DNA from: Mesostigma viride
Taxonomy: Eukaryota; Streptophyta; Mesostigmatophyceae; Mesostigmatales; Mesostigmataceae
NCBI GenBank assembly: GCA_009746045.1
Contig: RPFO01000644.1
Span: 315,501-379,500, forward strand
Direction: 5' to 3'
Length of the DNA stretch: 64,000 nt
A program made the position numbers and the translations under genes. This document shows, one piece after another, positions 33,057-43,604 of this stretch. The notes below the pieces were generated by a model, which saw nothing but the letters and a program-made list of their open reading frames with translations, made no database searches and was not told where the DNA came from. Within the stretch, counting starts at the first letter, position 1; every line of letters starts with the position of its first letter.

Positions 33057-34145
33057 TTGTTTGGTTTTACCCATCCGGGTGCCATGATCTTGCCGCCAGT
33101 AAAAGCGTCCTGTGTTGTATCTGTTCTATTTTTTTTAATAACCAATACTTGCAATAATAATACTCTTTGCTGGGTTATCGGTGTGCGTTTGTTTGAATGC
33201 AGGCGAGATCGCTGTGCTGACACAACGTTCAACGTGCTTGCATGGGCATCATTAAACCTGACGCCGCTTGTGCCGCAAGGCATTGTAGCGGCGTGTGGGG
33301 GCGTGAAGCGCTACGCGGATTCTTTCCACAAAGTCAGGATACACGGGTTCAACTACCGCACGGAGGCTGCGGACCAATCCCAGGGAAAGCGGCACAAGAA
33401 TGCGGGAGTTGCGGTGCATGGCCCGGGCGGTGTAGACTTTGGTTTCATTACACACATTCTGAAGGCCAGGTTAGAGTACCCACGAGGGGGCTGGGAATGG
33501 CAGCTGTTGTTGAAGGTGGAGCTTTTTGATCGCCTTCATGTCGCTCACCTGCCCCACGAGAGGTTGGTGGTCATCAGCAGCGCACAGGCCCCCAGGTCGT
33601 CGTGCCTTGTGTTGCCAGGTGCAGTGAGCTCAGTTGGGTATGTCGTCGATGAATGCTATGCTCCCGAAATGGTGGTAATCCCTGCCAAACTGCCATGGAG
33701 CATGGCACATCAGGCGCAATCTGCCCTCAGTAACCATGTGTATCACAGCGTGGCAGCAGATTTCCCCACCATGCCGCAGTTTGAAGTGATTGAGGAGGGT
33801 GAGCCGATGCCACCGCCACCGCCTAGTGGCAAGAAGAAAGGCAAGAAGAAGGGGTCCAAGAAGAAGAAGGTGGCAGCGGCAGACCTAGGTGATGGCGACG
33901 TGGTGCGCCGCGCTGGCAAGGCACCTGCTCGAGGGCGCAGCCGCAAGCGTGGTGCTCCCACAGATGCTGGACCTAGCCAGCCCACCGTTGTAATTGAGGA
34001 GGTCCCTATGGCAAAGAGGGCCAGTGGAAGGCAGCGTAAAGCTGTGAACTATTGCGACACTAGTGGGGATGACACTATGTCATCAGAAGATGATGTTGAT
34101 GCAAGCAACCCCTCGGACAGCAGTTCTGAAGAAGATGACTATTGA
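33057..34145 (+). CDS. CACTA-transposon protein with DUF4216-like domain
   Basis: 362-aa frame; only the part from about residue 75 is conserved in the second copy. KVRIHGFNYRTEAADQSQGK, then KNAGVAVHGP, FGFITHILKARLEYP and a buried VELFD match the layout of the domain that follows TNP2 transposases in plant CACTA elements (DUF4216). The tail is Pro-rich, Lys-rich and finally Ser/Asp/Glu-rich. Upstream exons or the transposase core are missing, so the product is a remnant or an accessory protein. Confidence 0.65.
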   Translation: MFGFTHPGAMILPPVKASCVVSVLFFLITNTCNNNTLCWVIGVRLFECRRDRCADTTFNVLAWASLNLTPLVPQGIVAACGGVKRYADSFHKVRIHGFNYRTEAADQSQGKRHKNAGVAVHGPGGVDFGFITHILKARLEYPRGGWEWQLLLKVELFDRLHVAHLPHERLVVISSAQAPRSSCLVLPGAVSSVGYVVDECYAPEMVVIPAKLPWSMAHQAQSALSNHVYHSVAADFPTMPQFEVIEEGEPMPPPPPSGKKKGKKKGSKKKKVAAADLGDGDVVRRAGKAPARGRSRKRGAPTDAGPSQPTVVIEEVPMAKRASGRQRKAVNYCDTSGDDTMSSEDDVDASNPSDSSSEEDDY

Positions 34146-34636
34146 TTTAATTTGGGCATGACAGCATTGTTTATGGAATGATGTGCTGTTTTATATTGTA
34201 TGACAACCCTATATTAATTGCACCTTTGTGCACCCTATAATGCATATCAAAGTGGTGTTGAGTTTTTTTTCACGTTCAGGACTTAATGAAATAAAGCTCA
34301 TGATTTTTCTCGTGTTACACTCTTGGTGAGAAATTTCTCACCACGTTGACTTGTGATTTTTCTCGTGTTGGTGAGAAACTTCTCAATTTTCTCAATTTTC
34401 TCAATTTTTCGGACTTTTTCTCACCCATTCTCACCTTTTTTCTCACTTTAGGGTTTTTTCTCACCCCAATCTCACCAAAACCCCCTTTTTCTCACCAAAA
34501 TCTCACCCTGGTGAGATTTTTTGCCTAGCGTCTGCGGAAAAAAATTGAGATTTTTCTCAATTTTCTCAAAAAATTCTCACAAAAGGTGAGAAAATTGAGG
34601 GTTTTGAGAAAATTCTCAGAATCTGAGTTCCTAGTG

Positions 34637-34973
34637 TTCTGATGATTGGCAGTAAAACAGAGATGTGATCTGGGGTGACAATGTCTTCAAGCGCCTGAAG
34701 TTTGAACACCATCATCATCCTTTCATCAGCTAACACGTCCGATTCGCGCATTCCAGGCGGAATGGTGATTTCTAATAAAAGCACCCCATCGTCGGAAAGG
34801 ACCTGAAGGGTGGCTGGTCTCTCAACATAAGCCATGGCTGGCTGGCAATGATACAGGCGACTTCCCACGGTCGGGTGCAAGGGATTGCTTCCTCCTTGCG
34901 GCTTTCTACCCAACTCCAACGTTTTTGGGAGGCGTGGGCGCATGACAGGCGTTTCGCCACAATGCATCCTCAA
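34637..34973 (-). pseudogene. MYND zinc-finger protein, 5' part
   Basis: This is the upstream half of the gene split by the transposon. A likely start is MAYVERPATLQVLSDDG at 34835; a longer frame opens at 34973. It runs to LLPIIR at the element border and would continue into MDRAQTFAGFG of the 3' part. No domain is recognised in this half. Confidence 0.7.
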
Positions 34974-35839
34974 TTTAACCCACGCTTTGGCCTACATTTA
35001 GGGGTCACTGTATAATTAAATAATATCAGGCGCTCCTATAAGTTAACGGAGCGTCGCGCCGTCCGGTACAGTTGACCGACCCTAGTGAATATTCGATTCG
35101 TACGGTTGAGTGTAGTACCAGCGAGTCAAATCTCCCGAAATTGCTGTAGTGGTATGTGGCAGGACAGGGGCTGAAACGCACGTGGGAAAAGGCGTCAGTC
35201 GCGAGAAAGATGTTGTAAGATTTGCACTGTCAGACGCCTGACGACTGGGGACTTGTAACCTGACGCACGTGGGAAAACGCGTCAGTCGCCCGAAATACGT
35301 GGCTCCCTGTTCAGATGCTCCTGGTGGATTGAAACCTCTAAGCCTAATTATCTGCCGGGTGGGCAGACAAAACGTGCTGTTCAGCATTACAGAATCCGGT
35401 ATTCCATTCCAAAAGTGGTGTTTAGCATTACAAAATCTGTGATCCATCAGATCACGTGTGATTGCCAGGTCACATAAGGCTGACGAATTGTCACGAATAC
35501 CACAAGTTATCGGAGGGATCTCGCTGAACCCTCCGTTTACGCCCTTTCTGACGTAAGCTGGGATCTTTTTTACCCTTGGATCTTGTTCAGAGGGCGCCTT
35601 GTCTCCCAAGTTTTCCAGAGGTTGGTCGCGCTGGGCAGGCAGAGAACTGGAGCCCCTCCGCGCCCGAATTGTATTAACAGGCGGCACACTGCACACAAGT
35701 GCACACCAGCCTGCCCAGTCCCCTGTAACAGGCGGCACACTGCACACAAGTGCACACCAGCCTGCCCCAGTCGCCTGTAACACAAATTTCCCACCCTTCC
35801 TGTCACATCGCCATTTGCCTGGAGGGGGGACGCCTGATA
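34974..35839. other. Spacer with short repeats
   Basis: No convincing gene. It holds a 51-bp tandem pair (35677-35778, starting ACAGGCGGCACACTGC) and two diverged copies of CGCACGTGGGAAAA.GCGTCAGTCG (about 35178 and 35263). Confidence 0.55.
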
Positions 35840-38800
35840 ATGGATTCCGGACGGGTTGCTTTTCCAGTCACGTGTTTTAACACTCCAGTTGCGAATTTTG
35901 TGCATCATGTCGTGGGAAATGGCACCAAATCCCCGAAATTTGATATCACAGGCGCCTTCCATCAGATGGGATTGAAGAGTGATTACAACATTCGCAAGAA
36001 AACGGGCGAGAAGGTCATGATGCCGCCTGTTTTTGACGCCCATTGTGGCTGTGAAGAACACCAGTTTGTCCCCGTTTTGGAGGGACTGGAATGGATTCAT
36101 TACAAGAATCCCCAGCTGTTCTTTGCCATTTTGGAGGCTGGGATCAAGTCGGGAGCGTTTTCATTTGAAACGCCGACTTCTGCCGGTTCGGCTGTGTTTT
36201 CGGGCGCGCCCGGACCTTCCCAGGCGCGCCGTGCGCCCGTTAACGTATCTCGTATCATCCCAGCACTGCCTGAGATGTATTTTGGTGTGCTTACTCCCTC
36301 TCAGCTGGGGAGCAAGTACCAGAATTTTCACGAGGATTACACCTTTTTCGACCTGCTGGGCATGACTGTGGCACTGGCCAAGGCAGACAAACATCTACAG
36401 TTTTCTGCAATGTGTCCCAAGACTCCAAATGCCGCCTGCAGATCCGTGTTCAGGTCCAGTGTTTTTAGGCAGGCTGCAAGGTGCCTGGGCAGTCAGCTGG
36501 GGGGGAGGGAGGTGGCTGGTGTGCCAGAAATAGCAGGGATTTATTACCAGGCAGAGACTGCTATTCTGATGGCCGCCTGCATTTACCCCGAGCTCGCGTC
36601 GATGGCAGTCATCATCGCCGCTGAGATGAAGCTGGCAGACCCGCTGATGGTTGGCAAGTGGGCTGTAGATTATTATCCTGCGCACGGAACAGGGGGCTGT
36701 GAGTGCCACTGTCGCGTGGGGGCGGGAGCAGGAGGTCGCCACCAACCGCGCGCGCATGGTTGCTATCAAGCAGCAGCTGGAGGAGGCGCAGGAGCAGGTT
36801 TCTGATCTCAAGGTGAATTTGGAGGCGGCATCCTCTGTCGCTGCTGACAAGGAGGAGGCGGCACGGCTCGAGTTGGAGAAGATGCGCGAGGAGCTGAATG
36901 GGGAGACCGCCAGGCGGGAGGCGGAGAGGGTGCGCACACAGGCGGTGGAGGCGGATCTGGTGAAGGCACGGGATGCGCTGGAGGCGGAGCTGGAGAAGGC
37001 ACGGGATGCGCTGGAGGATGTGCAAGAGGAGCTGGCTGTGGCGACCACCTGGCACGAGGAGGATGAGGCGTGCTTGCAGGCGTCGCGGGCGGACCTGGCT
37101 GTGGTGCAGGCGGACCTGGCTGTGGTGCAGGCGGAGCTGGCTGTGGCGCAGGCGGGGCTGCAGAAGGCGCAGGCGGACCTGGCGGAGGAGGCGGGGCGCA
37201 CGCGGGGGGCGCAGACGGGGCTGGAGGCGACCCGGGCGGAGCTGGATAAGGCGCGGGCGGAGCTGGAGAAGATGGGGTCGGACCTGGCTGTGGCGACCGC
37301 CAAGCGGGCGGAGGAGGAGGCGCATTCGCGTGCGGTGAGGGCGGAGGGGGTGGTGCTTAGGAGTGCGTTGCTGTTGGAGCTGCAGAAGACGCAGGCGGAG
37401 CTGGAGAAGGCGCAGGCGGATCTGGAGAAGGCGCGGGCGGATAAACAGTATTGTGAGCTGTCTGTGCGCGCACTGGAGTTGTCGCAAGCTGTAAATCATC
37501 TGCTGGTGCGGCAGGAGGCGGTGGACGTGGCGCGGCAGCAGCAGCAGCAGGTGCGACAGCTGCTGGACAGGGCGCGGCAGCAGCAGCAGCAGGTGCGGCA
37601 GGAGGTGCCACGCCCCCTTGGAATTGGCGCACCCGCAGCCCCACCGCCTGCCGCCGGCGCTGCAGCCCCTGCCGCCGGCGCTGGAGCCCCTGCCGCCGCC
37701 GCTGGAGCCCCTGGTGCCGCCGCTGGAGCCCCTGCCGCTGCCCGGCCAGCACCAGCAGCCCCACACGCCGCTGCAGCCCCTGGTGTCGCCGCTGGAGCCC
37801 CTGCCGCTGCCCGGCCAGCACCAGCAGCCCCACACGCCGCTGCAGCCCCTGGTGTCGCCGCTGGAGCCCCTGCCGCTGCCCGGCCAGCACCAGCAGCCCC
37901 ACACGCCGCTGCAGCCCCTGGTGTCGCCGCTGGAGCCCCTGCCGCTGCCCGGCCAGCACCAGCAGCCCCACACGCCGCTGCAGCCCCTGGTGTCGCCGCT
38001 GGAGCCCCTGCCGCTGCCCGGCCAGCACCAGCAGCCCCACACGCCGCTGCAGCCCCTGGTGTCGCCGCTGGAGCCCCTGCCGCTGCCCGGCCAGCACCAG
38101 CAGCCCCACACGCCGCTGCAGCCCCTGGTGTCGCCGCTGGAGCCCCTGCCGCTGCCCGGCCAGCACCAGCAGCCCCACACGCCGCTGCAGCCCCTGGTGT
38201 CGCCGCTGGAGCCCCTGCCGCTGCCCGGCCAGCACCAGCAGCCCCACACGCCGCTGCAGCCCCTGGTGTCGCCGCTGGAGCCCCTGCCGCTGCCCGGCCA
38301 GCACCAGCAGCCCCACACGCCGCTGCAGCCCCTGGTGTCGCCGCTGGAGCCCCTGCCGCTGCCCGGCCAGCACCAGCAGCCCCACACGCCGCTGCAGCCC
38401 CTGGTGTCGCCGCTGGAGCCCCTGCCGCTGCCCGGCCAGCACCAGCAGCCCCACACGCCGCTGCAGCCCCTGGTGTCGCCGCTGGAGCCCCTGGTGCCGC
38501 CGCTGGAGCCCCTGCCGCTGCCCGGCCAGCACCAGCAGCCCCACACGCCGCTGGAGCCCCTGCCGCTGCCCGGCCAGCACCAGCAGCCCCGGCTGGCGCC
38601 GCCGCTGCTCACACTGTGCCGGCTGCCCCCCCTGCGCCGACCGCCCTGAGGTCCATGATCGCCTCCGCTGTCCAATCAGCTGCAGCGGTCTACACCGCAC
38701 CGCCCGCAGGCGACGGCATCGTCGAGGGAGTTGTGCCGCAGTACTACCACTACCCATTCGGGGTCGAAGAGTATCTTCATGATCGTCTCGGCCGCAAGCC

Positions 38801-39233
38801 GACCACCCTTGAGTTCAACCTGCTGGAGGGCAGGGTGATGGATCGGTACGTCAACAGGATCGACATGGCCGAGGGGGGGGACCCTGTGACCATAAACGTC
38901 CACTCCAAGCCCATGAGGTACATGTTCACCCAGCAGCACCTGGGGATGCTCGACAGGGCATTCGAGGCTGCCAAGCTCAGGCTGGCGGTCGGCGGCGACA
39001 TCCGCGCGCCGTTGGTGCCGGAGTCCCTTCCAGTTCGTCCCGTCTGTGGCTACGGCCCGCGCCCAGCATGGACCTACCCTGACACCCCGTCGCCTACCCC
39101 TGCGCTCGCTGTTGGTCCTGTGACCGGTGCCGCCGCCACCGCCGGCGATGACGAGACCGTGCAGGGGGCTCCCAAGCGCGTGAAGAAGGAAACCCGGGCT
39201 AGACTGTTGGTTGTTAGTTGTGTGGTGACATAG
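35840..39233 (+). CDS. Large coiled-coil protein with Ala/Pro repeat linker (frameshifted)
   Basis: If one base of the G-run near 36683 is removed, two frames join into a protein of about 1130 aa. Residues about 1-285 form a folded N-terminal domain (MDSGRVAFPVTCFNTPV..., FVPVLEGLEWIHY). About 290-560 are a long Glu/Ala/Lys coiled coil with repeated ADL.VVQAELA units. Then comes an Ala/Pro linker of about 300 residues encoded by a 69-bp minisatellite. The C-terminal domain contains YHYPFGVEEYLHDRLGRKPT and KPMRYMFTQQHLGMLDRAFE. I do not recognise the family and cannot say whether it is host, viral or element-borne. Confidence 0.55.
37720..38600. repeat. 69-bp coding minisatellite
   Basis: Eleven near-identical 69-bp units starting CCCGGCCAGCACCAGCAGCC (37741, then every 69 bp to 38431), plus two shortened units to about 38600. 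In the coding frame each encodes 23 residues rich in Ala and Pro. Long open frames on the other strand and in the other phase are by-products of the repeat. Confidence 0.95.
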
Positions 39234-39236
39234 CTA

Positions 39237-39520
39237 AAGCCGCTGAAGTGCCGTGCCGCTATGAGCAAGGGCTGTTTTGAACTCTCTTTCATTTATCGTG
39301 GCCAGTTGTATTATGACAAGGGGCATGCCGTCCAGTACTCGTTGTGACTAAGGCCGTGGAAGCGCCGTGCCCGTATGAGCGAGGGCTGTTTTGAACTCTC
39401 TTTCATTTATCGTGGCCAGTTTACGCCAGCGATAACATTTTATAGATAGATTTCCTAGTGTCGACGCAATTTGCCGTTTGTATTATGCCAAGGGGCGTGC
39501 CGTCCAGTACTCATTGTGAT
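39237..39520. repeat. Duplicated 3' segment
   Basis: A block of about 70 bp with GGGCTGTTTTGAACTCTC and TTTATCGTGGCCAGTT occurs at 39237-39308 and 39352-39422. A second block with GTCCAGTACTC occurs at about 39309-39350 and 39480-39520. This looks like a duplicated 3' untranslated region. Confidence 0.75.
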
Positions 39521-39607
39521 TTTCATGGCAAAGGATTTTAATTAAATGGCAGCGTAATAAGTCAGCATAATTGCCTTTCCGGCATTATGGCTGCGTTTTT
39601 GTATTAT

Positions 39608-40399
39608 TTAATCGCACGCCTGGTGTTTGACCACGCGCGTTGATATGCGCCTGTTGTCTGTCTCCGTGTCGCTGTCCGACTCATCTTTCTTAGGGTCGTG
39701 ATGGAGGCTGGCATATCTCCAGTAATTAGAAGAGCCGACCCTGAACGGCGGCCTCGTCTCCGCCTTGTACCAAAAGATGACGTCTTCTAGCTTATTAGAC
39801 CCGCTGGTGTGGTCGATCACCAGGCATTCGTAGTTCTGCGTGCACTCGTTTAATATGTGGCAGAACGCCTCGAAGGTCGGCACGATGCCGAAGAAGTTCT
39901 TGTACAGCTTCTCCCTGTTCATGATGATGTTCTCCTTCAGCGCGAACACGTAATCGATGTTGCTGCGGATGACAGGCCACACGTTCATAGTGTACTGCGT
40001 GATGAACAAAAAGAAGATGTGCATGTGCCGCCCGTTGAGAGCTATTTCCTGGATGCACGGGTCGCGCATCACGGTGGCATCGTACACGCAATCGTCCATC
40101 ACGACGAACGCATGAGACACGTCGCCTCTCTTAGCCTTAGCCTTTAATTGGTTCTTGATGAGCGCCTTGAGAGCCCCGCGATTGAACTGGTTGTAGATAA
40201 ACAGCGACGGTATATACTTACCCCAATGCTTGTTAGACCCCTCCGTGCCAGACAACACGATACCGGAAGGGATGTGGCGCTTGTGGTACATGAGATCCGT
40301 TGCCAGCGTGGTCTTGCCAGAACCGCGTTTGGATACGATGCACACCACGCTGTCATCTTTTATGCGCGACGGGTCGAACTTCCTCAAGTTGACATCCAT
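39608..40399 (-). CDS. A32-type DNA-packaging ATPase
   Basis: 263 aa. The Walker A motif is SKRGSGKTTL (about residues 23-32), Walker B is AFVVMDDC (about residues 97-104), and a sensor-like FLFITQYTMNV follows. This is the FtsK/HerA-superfamily ATPase that packs genomic DNA into NCLDV capsids and is one of the most conserved genes of the group. Length is normal for the family. The C-terminus has an acidic DESDSDTETD tail. The frame is intact, so this gene is well suited to phylogenetic placement. Confidence 0.93.
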   Translation of the reverse strand: MDVNLRKFDPSRIKDDSVVCIVSKRGSGKTTLATDLMYHKRHIPSGIVLSGTEGSNKHWGKYIPSLFIYNQFNRGALKALIKNQLKAKAKRGDVSHAFVVMDDCVYDATVMRDPCIQEIALNGRHMHIFFLFITQYTMNVWPVIRSNIDYVFALKENIIMNREKLYKNFFGIVPTFEAFCHILNECTQNYECLVIDHTSGSNKLEDVIFWYKAETRPPFRVGSSNYWRYASLHHDPKKDESDSDTETDNRRISTRVVKHQACD

Positions 40400-40446
40400 G
40401 CCTTCAAGTACAGGCCTAGAGAACTATTATTGCGCCGGTGACGAGC

Positions 40447-41114
40447 TCAACCGCACTGAACGAGCACTTCGATAGTGGGCTTCGCCCCCCAGGGGAATAC
40501 CGTGACGGCGAAACCGGTATCGCGCGCCAGTTTAATCCATTGTGCCTTGTGCCATTCCTCGTGCTTCCGTTTCTCGGCCTCGTCCCGTGAAGTGACGTAC
40601 CGAGATGCAAACTGTTCCTGCAGCTTATTAAACAATTCCTGGATCCTCTTACACTCCTGTTTGAAGCCGCCACTGTCCTGCGCCTTCCGCATGCTCACCA
40701 CAAGTGCGGGGGACAGGCACACCACGAACGTGCCCAGCAAACTGAACACCCAATGGGACACGTTATCTGACAACGCATCCTCCAAAAACACAAGAATGTC
40801 TATGTCACTCGGACACGCCAGCGAGCACTCGCCCATCGTGCATTTGGAAGGGTGAGTGTGCCATTCTATGATGCCATGCGGCGTCTCCACGTCGTTGGTG
40901 CCGCCCACGTTAACCACCTTGCTGTTTTGCAGCACCAGCGTGCTCATATCGATGTCAAATGTCCCCCCCTTTCCACGCCGAGACGCATGCTATCTATGAT
41001 TTCCTTAAACGCGGACTGTTTCAAATGCAGCCTGACCTTTTGCACGCTACCCTGTTTGCAATTGGCAGATGATGAGAGTATTTTTTGCCCGTTGGGGGAA
41101 ATTGTCACTTGCAT
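40447..41114 (-). CDS. JAMM/MPN-type metalloprotease (frameshifted)
   Basis: The JAMM zinc site is visible: EWHTHP and, later, PSDID (H-x-H...S-x2-D). The frame containing it starts at 40947, but an upstream frame from MQVTISPNGQ at 41114 holds the domain's N-terminal part, including the GVERGG segment that would supply the catalytic Glu. A run of seven G/C at about 40962-40968 separates the two; one added base joins them into about 220 aa. JAMM enzymes remove ubiquitin-like modifiers. The C-terminal half is helical and charged. Confidence 0.8.
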
Positions 41115-41135
41115 TATATTAAGCTTATAAACCGA

Positions 41136-41894
41136 TTAAAAATCCTCGTCCTCCTCCACAACGACGCCCGTGTCATCCTCGTCATCCTCGTCCGCAAACG
41201 TCGGCTTGCTCGTGCGAAGGATGTTGCTGCCCAGCTTGAAAGACTTGGTCTTCTCGGCAGCGGGCTCTTCGTCGACGGGGCGGGTGCGCGGGGGTTGGGG
41301 CGGATCGTCACCCATGATGTCGTCCATGTACCCCTTTAGGATGTCGTCGCTGGTTGTAAAACCGTGCAGCGCGTTCCTGATGCTCTCGCTCACCCCCTTC
41401 ATGATGTGCCGCTTGCTGAGCTTGAACTCGCCGTCCTCCGTCTGGGTGAGATAGTGAGGGATGTCGTCCTCGATGTCGGCGGCCATCATCTTGAGAACGG
41501 AATGGACGAACCGCTCGCAGGTCGGCACCTTGACCTTCAGCCTCTGCTGCTCGGTGTGATGGGACCTGCGAATGGAGCCAAGGATCATGCTGGCACAGAC
41601 GAAGTACGCCTTGAGAAGCTCCTTTAGGAACGGAGCCGCTTGCATCACCTCGCGCGTCTCGGAATCCACGATGTCCGCGTTCCAGCTCGGCACCTCCGAC
41701 AACAGCTGGGAAAAGCACTCCAGCTCGTCCAGCTCCTTCACCTCCGACACGTTCATAGCGTCTTGCAGAATGTTCTTGAGCGCGTTGTAGATAGGTTGAG
41801 ATAGACAGCGCTCGAGCTTCTCGATGTACTCTCGCTTGCTGTCAACCAACACGTTGGTGTCCACGCGCGGGTCGTCGTCCCTCTCTACCACCAT
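41136..41894 (-). CDS. Conserved NCLDV-type hypothetical protein
   Basis: 252 aa, intact. The middle reads LLSEVPSWNADIVDSETREV and FLKELLKAYFVCASMILGSIR; a charged tail rich in Asp and Glu follows. The SWN..IV..ET pattern resembles a hypothetical protein conserved across several algal giant viruses, but I cannot name the family with certainty. It lies in the same strand run as the packaging ATPase and JAMM protease. Confidence 0.6.
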   Translation of the reverse strand: MVVERDDDPRVDTNVLVDSKREYIEKLERCLSQPIYNALKNILQDAMNVSEVKELDELECFSQLLSEVPSWNADIVDSETREVMQAAPFLKELLKAYFVCASMILGSIRRSHHTEQQRLKVKVPTCERFVHSVLKMMAADIEDDIPHYLTQTEDGEFKLSKRHIMKGVSESIRNALHGFTTSDDILKGYMDDIMGDDPPQPPRTRPVDEEPAAEKTKSFKLGSNILRTSKPTFADEDDEDDTGVVVEEDEDF

Positions 41895-41952
41895 TGCAGC
41901 GTCCCTTTACAACGTTGGCATTGAAATAATATTGCACATGTTAAGCGAACGT

Positions 41953-42423
41953 TTATTGAGAATATAGGTACCTGGCTACCAAGAAAACAATAAAACCGGC
42001 CAACACCCCCCCCACGTTCAACCGGGTGCGATCGATCTTGCCGTCGGCGCCCTTGAACGCTTCAGGGAACATGCCCGCGCCAAAGTGGATGGTGCCAATA
42101 GCCGCGCCGGCCCCCAAGATGGCGGGCAGCACACCGCCAGACCCCCCGCCGCCGACAGAAGCCTGCCCGGTGGCATGCTTGCCGCCCTTTGCGACAGGGC
42201 TGGTCTTGATGGCGATAGGCCCGGGAGGGGTCATCGCAGATAGATCCGACCCGTCTTGGGAGGGAACAGACGGGAGCCTCGGTGGGGTGGGGGGCATGCC
42301 CCCCGCAATGTTTGGTGGCGCTGCCTGCATTTGAGGCACCATCGGGGCGCCCCCGGCGGCCCTTGTATGGTGCACAGTGGCGCCGGACCGAAGGCGACGA
42401 GCCAGACCCGTGAGATCCTCCAT
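41953..42423 (-). CDS. Pro/Gly-rich protein with C-terminal membrane helix
   Basis: About 156 aa from MEDLTGLARRL at 42423; a longer in-frame start exists at 42486. The middle is low-complexity, rich in Pro, Ala and Gly. Residues about 95-112 (VLPAILGAGAAIGTIHFG) are weakly hydrophobic, and the C-terminus has one clear membrane helix (LAGFIVFLVARYLYS). Probably a small virion membrane protein; inference only. Confidence 0.55.
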   Translation of the reverse strand: MEDLTGLARRLRSGATVHHTRAAGGAPMVPQMQAAPPNIAGGMPPTPPRLPSVPSQDGSDLSAMTPPGPIAIKTSPVAKGGKHATGQASVGGGGSGGVLPAILGAGAAIGTIHFGAGMFPEAFKGADGKIDRTRLNVGGVLAGFIVFLVARYLYSQ

Positions 42424-42478
42424 GGTACGATATAATACGTTGATAAAATTGGTCCTACTTAAACGCATGTGTGTGACA

Positions 42479-43503
42479 CTACGCAAACGGCTCCAAAAAC
42501 ATGATGCCGTATACGATCTTCATCTTGTCTCTGTACATTTTGACGAAGGCGTCGCTCCTCCTCAGGTGATTGCGCCACCAGTCGTCGGCGATCACGTTAC
42601 GGACGATATCGTCGTCCTCCTTCAGCGGGAGATAGTTGAGCATCCAAAACAGCCCGTCCCACAGCGGGCTCGTCAAGATGTTGCGAGACACGCGACAAGT
42701 GACCAGGGAGTTGTCGCTCTCGAAAGGGAGCACGCTGAACCATAACACGAAGAAGGGCTTGTCGTGTCCGGAAATCATGAAGCGCAGGCTGGACGTGTAC
42801 GGCAACGCAAACTCGTTCTCGACCCAGATTTTCATATCCTCGGGCGCCCCCCCTCCCGCTTCCCCTCTGCCGGCATGAAGTCCAACAGCACGCGAGCCAC
42901 CCTGTCGTTCGTGACGGGGTAGCCGTACACGCTTTTCCCAGTGAGGACACTCTCGGGGGAGCCCGGGTCCATGGCGACGTCCGTGCACTTGGCGTCCACT
43001 ATCTTGACCTTGTGCACGTGCTCCAGGTGCGCGTGGTCCAACAGGTTCTCCATGACTATCATGGGGTGGGCCCCGATGGACACGGAGTATGAAAACGTCC
43101 TGTACCCAGCGTCGGTGAACTCGGGCATCGTGGGGGGCTGGGATTCGCCGTCGCCGATGCCCGCGTTAACCCGGCATACCAGGTCCCCATCATCCTTCGC
43201 CAGGAGGTAATTATCCGCATTGTTCTGCACCCCCCAATGCATGCCGTGGTACGCGCAACGGACGCAATCGTCCGCGTCCACTTTGCAGTTGTGAGAAAGG
43301 CGCGCGCCCCGATGAGGACACACGTTTCTCACCGCCAACGTCTCGCCCCTGTGCTTGCTACTGTACAGCAGCACCTCCTCGTTGTAAATTTTTGTCACCT
43401 TCGGCCCAACGCGCGGTTTGGGACCTACGCACACCCACTTGTCGGGGTAATCGTTCGGCACAGCACCGGTTGACACCGGCCTCCCAATGCAGACCGTCGC
43501 CAT
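42479..43503 (-). CDS. Rieske-type oxygenase (frameshifted)
   Basis: The Rieske [2Fe-2S] site is CPHRGARLSH near residue 62 plus CVRCAYHGMHW near 80. The mononuclear iron site is NLLDHAHLEHVH near residue 155. Spacing and order match the PaO/CAO/Tic55-like and VanA-like oxygenases, which include chlorophyll-breakdown enzymes. The frame breaks near 42848 at a run of seven G/C; one added base joins EGKREGG to the C-terminal part (EDMKIWVENEFALPY), giving about 340 aa. The gene sits among viral genes with viral spacing, 59 bp from the next stop in the undisturbed order. Substrate not determined; a pigment or sterol-like substrate is possible. Confidence 0.85.
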
Positions 43504-43562
43504 CGCCGTTAGTGCCTTGATACAGGCCGCGAAAATGTATCCGCGCTTTTAGACGAGAGAGA

Positions 43563-43604
43563 TCAACAGTCGTACCCGCCGGTGGGTTTGTCGAGGTCCC
43601 AATC
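43563..43604 (-). pseudogene. Severed 3' end of the viral gene at 53158
   Basis: Ignoring the retrotransposon, the frame of the gene 53159-53676 continues across the CAATC duplication into this segment and stops at TGA 43563-43565. It encodes about 12 residues. The stop then lies about 60 bp from the Rieske gene, a normal spacing here. Confidence 0.85.

Larger units (their letters stand above)
30231..34636. mobile_element. CACTA-type (EnSpm-like) transposon, copy 1
   Basis: Both ends carry CACTAGGAACTC as inverted termini (30231-30242 and 34625-34636), flanked by a TT duplication (30229-30230 and 34637-34638). The subterminal regions (30240-30600 and 34320-34630) are packed with GTGAGAAA/TTTCTCAC repeats, as expected for CACTA elements. 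A gene with a DUF4216-like domain lies near the right end. No TNP2-type catalytic core is seen, so this 4.4-kb copy is probably non-autonomous. The 2-bp duplication is shorter than the usual 3 bp, but it restores the interrupted gene's frame. Confidence 0.82.

Noticed and set aside
37720..38600. CRISPR-like regular array
   Set aside because: Units are contiguous 69-bp repeats with no variable spacers and lie inside a coding frame of a eukaryotic-type locus.
36612..38757. 687-aa and 466-aa minus-strand frames and a 343-aa plus frame over the minisatellite
   Set aside because: They are antisense or out-of-phase readings of the 69-bp repeat; only one frame continues into folded domains at both ends.
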